DNA of 64,000 nt from assembly GCF_033807575.1 (NCBI RefSeq), contig NC_084716.1, forward strand, positions 3,968,001-4,032,000, in the 5' to 3' direction. The position numbers and the translations under genes are program-made. Positions 1 to 15,000 of this stretch are shown one piece after another. The stretch comes from Cydia pomonella. Taxonomy: Eukaryota; Arthropoda; Insecta; Lepidoptera; Tortricidae. The notes beneath the pieces were generated by a model. The model had not been told where the DNA came from. It ran no database searches and worked only from the letters and a program-made list of their open reading frames with translations. Positions within the stretch are counted from its first letter, which is position 1, and each line of letters starts with the position of its first letter.

Positions 1-91
1 CCCAGTTTAATATAGGTATGTAATAACATTAAAATACTCCTAAAGTTAAGAATTCGTAATGGTTGAATTTAAATAATTTTCTCTTTTACAG

Positions 92-3000
92 ATTTGTGGC
101 AAATTTAACGGATTTCGGCGAATATACTTGTATCGTTAAAAACAAATATGGAAACACAAGTTTTAGCTACAACGTTTATATTTGGGGTAAGCTGATCTCT
201 CTTATCCCAGATCTTGTTACATAACCTATACTTGACCTACCGCAAAAACCGGAATTCGCAAATTGCGGGGATCTTTCTCTTTTACTCCAATGAAGGCGTA
301 ATTAGAGTGACAGAGAAAGATGCCCGCATTTACGAAACTTCAATTTTCGCGGTTATAGACCAGTAGCCTTGCTCTTGCGGCGCTTCTGTCATTTCAAATT
401 GAGCCCTTAAGTAATAACGTTAAGAATCAATTTGCAGCATGGCGGAATGTCCGGTCGCCGCTTGCTAACAGTAAAGTTAGACACAGGGGCACATTGTTAC
501 TTGCTTCGCTTTCTATTTATTACCTTACCATTATCAAATATTTCATGTAAAATTGTTTTAGTTCCACCATCAATTGAACCTCCTCTGGACACCGACACAG
601 ATGTCCTCATAGGTACAGACGTAAGTCTTAATTGTGACGCTGTTGGTTTCCCACTGCCGGTCATATATTGGGAGTTTAATGGCACTGTTATTAACAAAAA
701 CAGTTCTAATCTAAGGTAAGCATAATAAAGACTAGCTTTCTTAACTTGCTAACTTTAAATCCCATTTCAAATAAATAAATAAACTTAGTACCTAGTAGAT
801 TTAGAGTTTTTTTTGTTTGTAACATGTATGTTTCTTTGTAGTGCACAATAAAGTATTTTATTATTATTATTATTATTATTTTCTAACTTCTACGGTTTCT
901 ATACTAACACAGAACAACAAATAGGCACTTAGGACTTTTGGAACTTTCATGCCACTATTACTAATGTAGGGACATGGCGGTGACGCAATTTAGAGTCAGC
1001 ATTTTCGGTATACAGTTCGAAAGAACATTAAGTCCAGTCAGTCACTCAGCGCAAGGCATACAGTGCGCACATACTTAATTAACTAGTTCGATATCGCGGC
1101 GACGCCTGGTCCTGGTCCCGTCATTGTATTTAAATACATAGTTACGTAACCTTCTGAGATTGTGTTTATGGAGTTAGAATAAATCAGTGTTAAAGTTACA
1201 TCATCTCCCCATAAGGTCACCCAATACCTAAACTAATAAAAATAGTAATGCCAGTTGCCAGAGCTCAACGAGGGTGCGGAGTGTTAGTGTTGGCAACACG
1301 CATGTACTTCCTCTGGAGTTGCAGGCGTACATAGGCTACGGAGACTGCTTACCATCAGACGGGCTGTATGCTTCTTTGCCACCGACGTAAATTATTAAAA
1401 AAAACTATATAAAATAACTTTTCAGCTTCAACGAGTACGGAACGATGAATATAACAAGTGCGAGCGCAAAACAAGAAGGACTTTATGCGTGTTTAGCTGA
1501 AAACATCGCTGGAGTTGCAAGGAAGAATTTCGACTTACGAGTCAACGGTAATACTAGATCTAATTCATACGGTTCCCCAAGAACAGAAGGCAGCAATTTG
1601 CTAGAGAGAGATAATGGTATAGGTTGGTATTACCTATACCACCTCACTATTTTTTTTATTTTATTTTAACAACAACAAAATTACACAGCATTACAGTATA
1701 TACTAATGCACTGCGAAATTTAGGACAGGAAGTATATAAATGCATACACATCAGGTACAGAATACAATCTGGGACTAAGTAGGTAGATCATTAAATTGTG
1801 TTATACATAAAAATAGAATTACAAAACACAGGAGAACCTTAATAACTAACTGAGGACGGACGGTCATCCATTGCCTCACAATGGTTTTTGCATTGCTCAC
1901 AAATTTGCCTCCAATTACTGGCAAAAAGATCGCAGTCTGGAGCCGACTGGAGAAGTGCGTTGATGTAGTGCAAAGCACGAACCAGTGGTGATTGCCTGTA
2001 CGCCTTCGTGCGTGCTTTAGGAGCGACGGACAGAGAAGGGATGAGGAGGCGTACCAGCTGTGAGACCAGCTGAGGGCAGTCTGAATCTCCACGTAATATT
2101 CTGCACGCGCCGATCATAAGTGCATAATTACGCCTCACTTCTAAGGAGTTAAAACCCAGAGTTCCAAGTAAATATTTTGTCGGGTAAAGGAAAGGATAAT
2201 ACCCATAGACTTTTTTAAATAAAAATCTTAGAAAAGTCTTTTGGATTTTCTCCAGAAGCAAAGCGTAAGTGACCTCATGGGGGTTCCACACCACAGACGC
2301 TGCCTCCAGTTTACTCCTAACTAGAGAGGTATAAACAATCTTGATAACAATCGTGTTGTCAAAATCACGAACGTTACGGATGACAAATCCCAATCTCCGA
2401 TAGCATTCGGTAGCTAGGGTTCTCATATGAGCATGAAAGTTAAGATGCGGGTCAAATATGACACCTAGGTCTTTAATAGTGTCAACGCGGTTAATTAATT
2501 TCGTCATTAACTATAGAGACCATGCGTCTTGGAGAGTCCACCACCTCGTGACCTAAATCTGTTCTATTGCCAAAGAGAATTAAGAAGACCAAGAGTGCTC
2601 ACTCCATACAACGGTTTGATATCAAAAATACTATTATTTTCGTAGTCTACATCTAGCGTCAAATAGCGGAACTCTCAATACTGCTACTCGACAATAGATG
2701 TCGCGGCAAACAAAAAGTCTAATGCTCAACGATTTTCATCTCATATTATAACCGGAGTAAGCCTAGGTGTTGAAAATAGAGTTCCGGTTACTCTGGTTAT
2801 AATTTTACCTGAAAATGGTTGAGCATTAGACTTTTCGTTCGTCGCAACATCTATTGTCAAGTAGCAGTACTAGCAATTCCGCTACTCGATGCTAGATGTC
2901 GACTACGAAAATAATAAGCGTTTTGGTACCAAAACTGATATATGGAGTGTGCACTCTATGTACTTCTTATTTCTCTATGCTATTGCGCATTATAGTGTCT

Positions 3001-6000
3001 GACATATAGTCTTCGCGCCAATGAATAGGGGGCAACACAGAAGCCCCATATTCATTGTGCCCCCTACACCTACAGTTCATGTACGCTCCCTATAGCAGAT
3101 AGCTGCCTCTCGCTCTTGTAAGACCGATTTCAGAAAATTTTGTACTGAATTTTAGTTTAGTTAAATGCGGTCAACAATACACCTTTAAAATCTGTCGGGT
3201 TTTATCAGCCCACGGTTTAAAAATTGAGTAGTCCGAGCCAAATGTAAAAATACCTAAAATGTGATTAATTAAATTTAGAGCCACCAAGGATTCTAGAAGA
3301 CAACTACACCGGGCCATACATAGCGACAGAAAAGGACCTGCTGCTGAAGATTAAGTGTAGAGCTACAGGCAAACCTAGACCATACATTTACTGGATGAAA
3401 GATGACGTGTATCTTGACAAAGGTAATGATCCTACCGACTGCGCCAGTGCGTTTTGAGATATAAATTTTGTTAAGAAATTAAACAAGTATCAGACTTGCT
3501 TGCACCTAATAAAAACAAAAAGGGGGAGGGGTTGCTTTCTAAAAGTTATTGTTTTTGTGAATGCTTCAAGCATGATTTTTTGTAAGATGGCAATTGCAAA
3601 AGCGAAAACGATACATACAAAAAGCGAGCGTGATATGACGTCATCTCTCTATGGGCTGCGCCCAAACGCCCAAAATGTATGCATAAGAATCGTGAAGAGT
3701 AAGTTTAAAAAAAAATTATACAGGTTAGGGCAGTATTTTTTTTTAATATTGCACGTTTTTAAACCTACAATGTTAAAATATTTACAAAAATGTTACAACT
3801 ACTTGCGAATTTCATATTTCAACGAGATTATTAAACAAAAATTGCAAAATATTATTCATGCATTAAGTCAATTTGTCTTTAAATTTTTTGTTGTAAAATC
3901 GAACGAAACAGAACTAATGCAAGCCCAAATATACACACCGCCGGTTACACGATTACATTTATCTTTACACTATTTAACTTTACAGATAGCAGATATGACG
4001 TAGACATTGACGGGACTCTGGCTATAAAGTCGCCATCTGAGGATCTGAGCGGATTCTATACATGCTTGGCGAAGAACAAAGTTGGAGCGGCCAATAAAAC
4101 AGTTCCTGTTGAGATTTATAGTAAGTATTTAGAGATGTAGGTACAGCGCGTATTTTTAATACGGCCACATAATCAAAGGGTAGTTAGTTTAGGCTGTAAT
4201 TAACACCTTTAATTCATACGTTGTATACAAAATGGACTGGGAATTATGCACCGCGTAAATGATGGTAAACGCCGAGGCATAGAGTGGGGGTTAACCGGTC
4301 AGCTGGATGACCTACACTACGCTGATGACATCTGCCTGCTTAGCCACAAACACGCCGACATGCAAGCGACTCTAGACGACTTACAGCGAGAGGCTAGGAC
4401 TGATGGGCTAAAAATCAACTCCCGGAAGACCCAAGAAATGCGTACGAAGGGGGGAAATTCGCTAGCGCTGAATCTTGGCGCTGAGCAGATAGAGTGAGTA
4501 GATAAATTTACCTATCTGGGCAGCGTTTTGTCAAAAACCGGAGGAACTGAAGAGGACCTCGCTTCTAGGATAGCCAAAGCTAAGGCAACCTTCGCACAAC
4601 TTCGTCCCATATGGCGGTCTCGAAAACTGACGAGAGGAGTAAAATTGAAAAATTTCCGATCGAACGTGAAAACCGTGCTGCTGCTGCTGCTGGATGCGAG
4701 ACGTGGAGGGTCACTATGGACATCACGCGGCGGATCCAAGTGTTTGTTAACCGGTGCCTTCGACAGATTCTCGGGATATACTGGCCCGAGAGAATATCTA
4801 ATGAACGCCTATTAGGTACCTGCCGCGAAACTCCGATCGGTCACCAGATCGTGCACCGCAAGTGGACCTGGATCGGTCACACTCTTAGAAGAGATCCCGG
4901 CCACATCCCTAGGCAAGCCTTAGAATGGACCCAGCAAGGCAAGAGAAGATCAGGACGTCCCAAACAGTCCTGGCGGCGCTCAGTGGCATCCGAGTTGACA
5001 GCAATCGGGCTATCATGGCCTGAGGCGAAGCACGCAGCCCAAGACAGAACGAGATGGCGGCGCACTGTGGACGCCCTCTGCCCCACCTTGGGGACGTAGA
5101 ACTTTAAGTAAGTCATACAAAATGAACGACGTATTTTCCATATTAAATAATTCAGCATGCAATGTGTGATTACTTTGTTTTAACTCATAACATCGCATTT
5201 AATGACGCGTCAACACAACTATCACAAATGACCGTGATGGGCATGATCGAAATACATTGCCGCTCGATTTATTACGAAAGGATTATTCGTTGTAGGTAGT
5301 TAAGACTACATTTAAAAGAATCCTTCAGAATTGTTTTATGGCACTAACCCTACGTCTAGTTTAAGTTTGTGTTTATTTTTAAAAAATCACTATTTGTTAG
5401 TGTTTTCTAGGTCTAATTTTTCATGAATTGGTACATGTTGGGCGGCATTTGTTACACGACATTATCAAGAGACTAATAAAGCAGTTAATTAGCCGTGTAT
5501 AACTTAACTGAGTTGAGTAAAATGAAAGTCTGGTTATGTACTAAAATGTCAGTTGTAAAAGTCAAATTGCATTAACCAATCGAATTGTAGTACAGGATAA
5601 TAAAAATGAAGCCTAGGGTATTGAAAATCAATATTTGTCCTACTTCAATCTAGACTATAACTAAAGTACCTAGATGGCAGGAGAAATTTCGTCTTGTGAT
5701 AGACAGGGTTCTCTACCTACCAACTGCTTACTTTGGTTGGGTTATATATTAAAAAAACGGATTCTGTATTATGATGGCTCAGTAGTCAGCAAAGTTTAAA
5801 GATTTACATTTCTTAACCATTGTTGAATTGAATTTTATTTCACAGCTATACATTTTCTTGCTTTTTAGCTCTGCCCTCAAAACTTCAAGCCGACGAGTCT
5901 CAATCAACAATCACATTTGTAGAAGGAACCGACGTTTCTGCGGAGTGTCCAATAAAAGCTTCGCGAAATAGCTCAGTCACATGGTATAAGGTTCGATTCC

Positions 6001-9000
6001 ATTATGAATTTGCATGAAGCCGATTCCATAATTTCCTCTTCTAAACTCTTCACGAGAAATTTAAATTTTAAAATCTTTGGCACAAAATCATGATGTCATT
6101 TTTTTCTTAAGATTGCCAAAGTTTGATACCATATTCCCCGAACTCGGCGTTCTCACGGAAATTTGGAGTACATTCAGCTGCAAAAGTATCTAAGCGTACG
6201 AGGTATTCAAAAAGCTTTTAATACAACACTTGTTTAGAGAATAAGAGCGTGTACAGATCGTATTTGTTAAAACAATAAGCCATAAAAACCATATATAATA
6301 TAATCATACTTCAAACTGATAGCACAAAATAAACAATGATTCCATTCATACTTTAACATTCATTCGTTTATCATTTGTTTATCGTCGACATTACATGGCG
6401 ACCTGCTGATGTAATGAGCGTAAAACTTTAAGTGACTTATTAATTAAATTAACTTTAATTTTCAGGATGCCAAACTAATATCGCACGGGCATCTCTTGCT
6501 CGCCAACATATCTCGTCTCAACGAATCCACATACGCCTGCGTAGTAACTAACGCTATAGGCTCCACTCACACTATAGTGCGAGTGCTGGTAGAATGGCCT
6601 CCACGGTTCATAAAAGAAGAGAAAGGAGATGTGACAGTGGTGCGGGGAGAGGATAGGTGGTTGGAGTGTGATGTCGATGCGAGACCGAGCGCTACGGTAT
6701 GATTTCAAATTTCTCAAGGATTTTTTTACTGTTAGTACTTTTTAGGGTCTCAGTAATAGGGTTCCGTTTGACCCTTTGGGTACGGAACCCTAAAAAAGAT
6801 GTGAAAATTGACCGATTGTGTTTGTGAATTTGCTAGCCGTCCGCTGAAGTAGATCTGTATGTTTGTCAATCTTGGTAAGGATTCTACCGACTGCGCCAGT
6901 GCCGTAAAAAAAATTGGCACGTAATAGAGAGATTTTGCATCTGTGGCCTCCTCACGAATGTGTGAAGCCTAATCGCACTCACTACTGCTTTCTTTGCAGA
7001 TTAAATGGATGGCGAACTCCCGAGTAATGCTAGGCGAAGACAGACCTCGTTTGAAGCTTATAAATCTGCAACTGCATCACACTGGAGTATATAAGTGCAT
7101 AGCCAGTAATAAGCACGGCACTGTGGTCAGGCAGTTTAATGTCGATGTCCTTGGTACGAAGCTAAGAGTGCTCAAAACCCTTTTATCTACTTCCCTATAG
7201 TATGTTCAAAAGCCATAATATAATGGCCTATATTCACAACCCTTCGTCGTAATTTTCACTTTACGTTATTGATACCGATATTTTAATTACATCCAAGAGT
7301 TCTGAGAAACAAAGGAATTTGATTTGACCTCTATTTTAATATCAGCCGAGATGACGTTTTATTCGAAATGAAATGTCAGCTGCAATAAATACGATATTTT
7401 TCCAGTTCCACCTTTTATATCAGAGTTCGATTTGTTAGACGTCCAACTGAAGCAAGGAATGAACGCTACCCTGGAATGTGAGGCGAGGGGATCCCCTCGG
7501 CCTATAATTGAATGGACTTACAGGTATCATACATACATTCCATACAAATATTACACAGATTCAAATGTTTGTTTGTATACAGTGAGAGTCAGAATGGCGG
7601 GTGTACCTAAATAAAATTAAATGAAAACCATACCATATTTTTGTACCTAATTTGTACTATTTAATACCTCCGTTAAAAAAAATTGTACCGGAACACAAAG
7701 TTATCATCAAAAAACAGTACACCCGCCATCCTGACAGTCAGAATGGCGGGTGTACTTTATTACGCTATGTTCCCGAGGTTATTGATAAATTCTATAAAAG
7801 CCAAATTTATGTATTTTTTTTGTACCTTCATATTCAATTATAATATGAGCCATTTTATTTGTGGTTACCAAGTTTTATTCATTTTACATTCTGCTTGCTA
7901 TTACAATTTCGCAGGCGTTATCATTTTTCAAGTTATCGATCTCATTTTTAAGAAAAAACGCTTATGTATATTTATTTTTATTACATCAGGAATTAGTACC
8001 TTTAATGTTTAATCTGTTAAGTTCAAACAACTCAGAAAATCATGCCTTAAGAATGATTTTTCTTAGGAAAACTTCTTTGAACTGGCGCCTAGCCTTTTTT
8101 AAGACATGATTTTCTGAAAAAAAAAAATCATCATTTCGGGGTTGGTCCCGTAGTAAACAGTGCTCAGTATGACCTATATATTCACATCGTAAATTATTGC
8201 AGGTGACTGTATTTACAACCTGTATAACATGGTAAGCGGTCACCGCGTAGCCTATAGACGCCAGGGGAACCCCAAGGGTATTTACTACACGCGCGTTGCC
8301 GACCCTAAATTTACAGCGAGCTGCAAAAGTGCAGATCCACTTTAGGAATGGAATTCATTCATAAAGTGGGTATGCACTTTTGCAGCTCGCTGCACGTAGT
8401 AGCCGTAGTAGGTACTACAGAAGAGTCTCGTACATAAGTTCCGAATAACTCATTAGTACGAGCCAGGATTTGAACCCGCGACCTCCGGATTGAAAGTCGG
8501 ACGTCATACCCACTAGGCCACCACCGCTTCCAAATATAAAATGGTCTATTGAACACCGAGCCGCAAAATTGCATGGCCACTTACATAATCGAATACACAT
8601 TATGAATAAAATAGCAACGCGGTGTACATAAGTTCCGAAAAACTCATTGATATGAGCCGGGGTTTGAACCCACGACCTTTGAGAGTCGCACGCCCTTACC
8701 GCTAGCCTTATCTGTTCTTGTGGACCACTAATGTCAAAAAGAAGTACCTACTTAGGGCGGCACGTTGCAACCCTATGAGGTACAGAGCATTACGGCTCAA
8801 AGAATTTGGAACTTCCTGGATTCAACGGGCATTAGCAATGAACTTTAAAGGGTCGTCACAATGGATCTCTGCTTGGTCGACGTGGCACTCAAAGGTCCAC
8901 AACACCCCAATAATAATAGCTACCAAAGCTTCTCTAATATTCAGAGTATATTTTTTTAATTTCAGTAACCCTAGCTGGAAACTCGTCAACTCTTCACTGA

Positions 9001-12000
9001 CCACTACCAACGTATCCAACACCTCAGAAGGCCTGTTCCGTTGCTCGGCGCGCAACATTGCCGGCTCGGCGCATATAGTGTACAATGTAGCTATTGCCGC
9101 ACCTGCAGTTATTGAGGAAATTGTACTGTATAATGAAAAAGGAAGCACTGTGGAAGGACATGTAGAACTTGTGGTAAAGTGAATCGCATCAAAAACATTT
9201 TCATGTAAAATGTTGCCAAGACGAAACCATAAAACCTAACTACACCCTAGTCAAAATATATGGCATGGCCTTAGAAGCTTGGTTCGACAAGAGATCTGAT
9301 AACTTTTTGACAGTGCGAACCTTATAGTTTCGTCTTGGCAACATTTTACATAAAAATATTTTGATGGGAATTCAATTCTTTTTGTAAGTTGCTTATGACA
9401 GTCTTCTGTCCCCTAATTTAAAAAGTTCGGGGTGATTTACTATTTAAATTCCTGAAATACGTATCTGGGAGGTCTATTATACAATCTACTTATTTACTTA
9501 TTCCCCATACAAACTTCAGCCCCTTTCTCTCTCTAACGCCCTTTTCCTCCCCTCTCCCACTTTTTACCCATAATGTCTGTGAAAAAATGACATTTTTTTT
9601 TGTGCACTTGTAATAGGTATTGCAACCTAGAGATGGGCGAATAAAATTAATGGGAAATAAACGGAATCATATATAGATTGGAATTCCACATTTACAATTG
9701 GAACCAACACATTCATGGCTATACATCCAAATATAGGCCTATCCGGTTCAAAGGACCAAAGTAACGTTTATTATTTTTAGGTTGGCAGCACTGCCCGATT
9801 ATCCTGCAAAGCTTCCGGCCGACCTACCCCCAAAATACAATGGATCAAAAACGGGAAAACACTTAGCGAAAACCAGCAAGACATAAATTATGCCGACTTA
9901 GTATTCAGTAATGTGAATACCAGTAGTTCAGGCGTGTATTCTTGTGTGGCGATCAACGAAGGCGGGATGGATGGTCGGAGAAGCAAGGTAGATGTGCTAG
10001 GTGTGTAAAATGTGTTTAAAAAAAGTATAGAGCTTCGTCAACCCGCTGTTCGATTTTATAGTTATTTGTAAAACAAGAGAGCAAAATTGGTTTTTACTGC
10101 AAATGTTAATTTTGAGTCCCCGAGCAAGTGAAAATTTTAGTACTGGAATCTTGAACAAATAACTTTAGCGTAGAGATCAAAATGTGATTATATAATGCTT
10201 GGTGATAAACTTTCTGCTATCTATCTATGTTATCTTTATTAATAAGCATTGTTTAGACGTTAAAATATTTTCAGAGCCCCCTAAAATATTCAAAAGCCTA
10301 TTCCAAAATTGGAACTCCACGGAGACGGAAACAAGGCTGGAGGTAATATCCGGACAAGCGTTCAATCTGCACTGCCATCCTTATGGGAACCCTATGCCTG
10401 AAGTGTATTGGTTTAAGGATGGCGTCCCTTTGAGGTAAATTATTAGACAATCTAATTCAAGACCTTGTTTCAAACCTGGAACTCCACGGAGACGTAGGCA
10501 ATACTGGCGGTGATATCTGGACAAAACTTTAAGCTTCACTGTCATCTGTATGGCAACCCGATATATTGGTTTGAGAATGGCGTCCCATTAAGGTAATTTA
10601 TAAGGTTGTCTAAATTCTGAGTATTTTTCCTCAGTGTGAACTTACACATGAACTGAGATGGATAACGTACATTTCAGTTTATCTAAAGGCCCTTACGACA
10701 ACTTACGTGGCATTATTGGAACGAAGTTCCTTATCGGACGCGGTTGGCGGGTGCTAGGCGAAAAAAGTGTAACTTCTTCCGTCACGGCCCTCTTTTGTTT
10801 AAATTATTTCTGGAGATTAAGTAGCCTAATTTCACCGACTTAGGCATACCCTATTGTGGCGCAGTTGGAAAATAGCCGCTTAAAAACAGGTGGTAACAGC
10901 GATGATCCGGGTTCGATACCCGGACGTGTATGTACTTTTTTTATAATTGAATTTTATATTTTTGATTGACTAAGCGAGTGTGAGCTGGAGCTAAGCGTAT
11001 CAGTTTCAGCTTGTTTAACAATATTTTCTTATGTGTGGTTGTTCTTCTTGTCTGTAAGTCGCATTTCTGAACTGATTTGTAAAATTTTATGAACAGATTC
11101 GATAATTATTAGTGTGAATATTGCAACAAACCCCGATTTTATACTTTCTACTAACACACTTAGCCGTAAGTTATTACTAACATAATATGGATGTTTTTGT
11201 CCGAAATAAATGCTTTCATTTCATTTCATTTCATTTTCATTTATTCTGGAACTAATAGCACCCTTACTTCTTATTTACGGTACTTTTCTTTTTCATTACA
11301 GTAGCTACCTAATACAATCGACTATACAGTAATAATATATATTGTATATAATATAATCGATCGTTAGAGCGATCAAGGTGCAAAAAATATCTGAATATAC
11401 ACTTGAACGTCTAGAGACGTCCGAGAAGACTAGAACTTTATCTGATAGAACCTACATACATAATGAAATACTGTAACAGGGCCATTCTCATAAAATATGT
11501 CTGCGCTCTAATTGACGTGACCCGTACAAAATGTATGAAAAGAGTCGTGGCAATTAGGCGCAATCGCAGACATATGCTCAGAGAATTACCCAACATTAGC
11601 TAATAGTAAAACATTCCAGATTATTTGACGAAAGTATGGTATCAACGGATTTCGGAGAAGTGATGCAATCCCGCGAGGCCCGACCGGAACAGAGCGGGGA
11701 CTACATTTGTGTCGCTAGAAACTGCGTTGGGAATACTAGCATCGTTTACACGGTGGACGTCCTAGGTAAGGAAGCCACAAACTTTCAAAGAATTTAATTT
11801 TTACCCATTTGTACCTTGTCACAGTGACAATCAATATGAAAGTCGCTAGAGACCTCATACTATAGTCTTTGTGACAAGGTACGAAATGGGTACCTAGGAA
11901 ATTAAATTCTTTGAATTTACCACATAACCTAAAATATGACAAAATAAATATGCTAGAAATTGGAGGAAAAAATAAGTCATAAAGAAGAGGAATTGTCTCG

Positions 12001-15000
12001 TGAGAAAACTGCCACGCGAAGAATCTCGGCCTGTGAAAGATGTGTCGCCCAATGCGTTACGATTGAATGTGTGTTTGCCTCGGCCGGCAGACTGAGCTGC
12101 CTCGCGTGCCAATTTTCTCACGAGGTTCCTTTTGAGCGGATCCGCCTATAGATATTATATTATATTATATTCTATTTCTATTTCTATTTCTATCACACAA
12201 TTAAATGCCCTTATCAGGATTTGAATCCAGAACCATCGGATTCATAGGCAGGATCACTATACCCACTAGGCAAGACCGATCGGCAAAGACAACAGACAGA
12301 CAGCAACCTGTCATCACCTGTCGCTTGGAACTTTCTCCCGAAGCGCCATCTCTAGTGACTTTAGTGAAAAATTATATTTTTTAATGAATTGCCCCATTCT
12401 CTTGTTTTCAGTTCCACCCCCGCCATCCAAAGACTCCCACACCACGATTATAAGAGTCGGCAGACCACTGACTCTAACGTGTCCAATCGAAGGTAGCCCT
12501 TCCCCTTACGTCTCGTGGATCAAGCAACCCTACACAGAACTCATCAACACGTCGAGGCTGTCACTGTCTCAGGACAACGTTACTTTGGTAAGTTACATAG
12601 CTATACCTGTAGCGTGAGTGACACGCGCGTAATAAAAATAGTATAACGCAGACACAATATAAGTAGACCACTATATACACACCTATTTAATTTGTGTGAT
12701 TTTTTTTCCACAGTCTCGTTTTTACTGCTCTTAAGGGCGCGGTTGTTTTATGCGATAGATGCAGTTTCGAACGCATGTTACGCATGCGATCACGGAATGT
12801 AGGAAAAATGACAATGCGCTTACCTCACCGCTGCGTTTAGCGCGTAAAACAATATGCGGTAGATTATCTGATTTAAAAGGGGTGTGCGGCAAACGCATCG
12901 CGTTTGACGCTGCGTTTATCGCAAAAAGCTACCGCGCGCTTTATCAAGATATAATTATCTACCAATAGGGTTACATGTCCTAACATTAAGGAAAAAAACA
13001 GTGTATATTTGTTTGTCATATCGGATGTTTGTAATTATAAACAGTGATTAATTGTATTTACTCGTACTTTTGTTTAATTTAACTGTACAATCTTGCGGAT
13101 TTTAGTTTATAGATGTTTTTGACGAAGCTTGTTGCGGAATTTATAAGTTGTTTTAGTGTTAATGTACAATAAGTTTGTAACAATGCTTGTGTGGATTACA
13201 TTTGTGTTTTGAAGAAGCATGTGGCGGATTGTATTTGTATTTGATTATTGATAAAACTTTAACCTGTATGTACATTTTGCGGAAAGCTGCCATTAACATG
13301 ATACTTCCAAACAGTTCTAAATTTAAAAAAACACAGTTGCTTACTCTAATTCACAGAACATACCCAAAACCGAGACATTCGACTCCGGCCTCTACTCCTG
13401 CATAATGACGAATAAAGTCGGAACAACTGAAGTGATGTTCGACGTTATCATCGAAAAGCCGCCGTCCATTGCTGGCAATGTAGGCGCTAATATTAGTGAG
13501 ACGAGGATTGTGCCGTTAAGGAGGAGCCTTGTATTGAAGTGTGAGGTTGATGGACATCCAACGCCGAGGATTTCTTGGTTGAAGGTACATATGTCTTTTA
13601 ATACTCTGTTAACGTCTATTCTCGGCAATATTAGTAATATATGGATCATACAGGTGAGAAAAAACCGGACTGTCAGGAAGCAGGGGATGAATCACCTCAC
13701 CAATTTATGTCTCACTCTAACTTAACGTCTTCTTAAAGACAAAACGTAGGGCACGGTAGTGCCCCCGCCAAGACGAACCAAGGGCACTACCTTTTCTTAA
13801 AGATCTTCGTTGTTTTTTTAACTGTCATAACTTGGTTTTGGATTATACCAGATTAACAGAATTGACATAAACAATAATGGACTTATTAAACATATAAAGT
13901 TTATATTTTATATCTCTCATAATTTAGATTTCATTGATATCTAAAAAAAAGATTTCGTCACTGACTCATTCACTGATGATTCACTTGATCAAAATTCTTA
14001 GGGTACTTTCTGAAGTTCTATAAAGCTCAAATTTGGTATGTAAACTAGTATTAGTACACAAATAACACAGAAAACCTAAAACATGGAACTTTTACCCCCC
14101 AACCTCGTATACAAGGGTATGGAAGTTTGTATGAGACTTCCGCAAATTTTGATGATAGTGGTCTGAAAATTGATATAGGGACTCCTGTCCTGTCCATGTA
14201 AAATTTTACCAAGACGAGACCACACACGCACACACATACACACACTGTCAAAAAGTTATCAGATCTCATGCAGAGCCAAGCTTCTAACTACACACGCCCT
14301 TAGTCAAAATATGTGGGTTGGCCGTTTCATAAGTATTGACGCTTATGAAACCTAACCTCATCCGCTAATATTGATATTCATTGTACTGAAATGAATACTA
14401 GTTAAACCATGGGCATAGGCAGGTACAGGCAGGGGGGGCAGCTGCCACCCCCTCCTAGAGCTCAAATTTTACATATAATGTATGCCCTCAGCTGTGTCCC
14501 CCCCCCCCCCCCATACGCCTCCGGCGATATCAACTTCCCCCCACCCTCCCCGGGCTGGCTACGCCCTTGAGTAAAACATCTCGACTCTGAGTTTATGTTA
14601 AAGTTTATACGCAGCACTACTGTTGACACCAATGTTTACTTATTTTTAGGACACCCTGCCACTAAGCGGTGGTTCAAGCAACATCCACCAAGTACTGAGC
14701 AACAGTTTACTAGCGGTATGGAGTTTGACTCCTCGCGATGCGGGCCAGTACATCTGTGTGGCCGAAAACAGCGCCGGTTCGACGCACAGGCGGTACAACG
14801 TCGTTGCACAAGGTACCAGTAAAATTGACAATTACAAAGTTGCCTAAGCTTAAAGGCAACTTTTACCACTGAGATTTGATGATAAAAATTGTGACTCATG
14901 GAGCTTCGTGAGTTTCGTGATCGCGAAGGCCGTACAGTGTGTCTGCATGTTGCCGAGGGCGAGAAATATTTTTATCTAAAATATGTATAGTATGCAAATG

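Larger units (their letters stand above)
92..14812 (+). other. Ig-domain exon block of the hemicentin-like gene
   Basis: The first exon holds the end of one Ig domain (GEYTCIVKNKYG). Nine full I-set-like domains follow, each with a first Cys, the core Trp and a second Cys in a Y.C context. Examples are CRATGKPRPYIYW with GFYTCLAKN, CKASGRPTPKIQW with GVYSCVAIN, and CEVDGHPTPRISW with GQYICVAEN. Most domains are split by an intron soon after the core Trp. Three exons (6466-6696, 8966-9173, 13357-13584) instead carry the end of one domain and the start of the next. Exons 3279-3422, 7406-7523 and 10275-10434 begin with the usual inter-domain PP linker. Confidence 0.92.

Noticed and set aside
3500..4003. 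167-codon frame overlapping the hemicentin intron and the exon at 3986
   Set aside because: The composition is Lys/Ile/Phe-rich as expected from AT-rich intron. The end overlaps a proven exon in another frame.
8718..9182. 154-codon frame covering the Ig exon at 8966
   Set aside because: Only 8966-9173 is coding, in this frame by chance; the part before the acceptor is intron with SINE remnants.
14405..14580. C-rich segment with a poly-C run, possible element ends GGGCATAGGC and GGCTACGCCC
   Set aside because: The ends match only weakly and no flanking duplication was visible, so I did not call a transposon.
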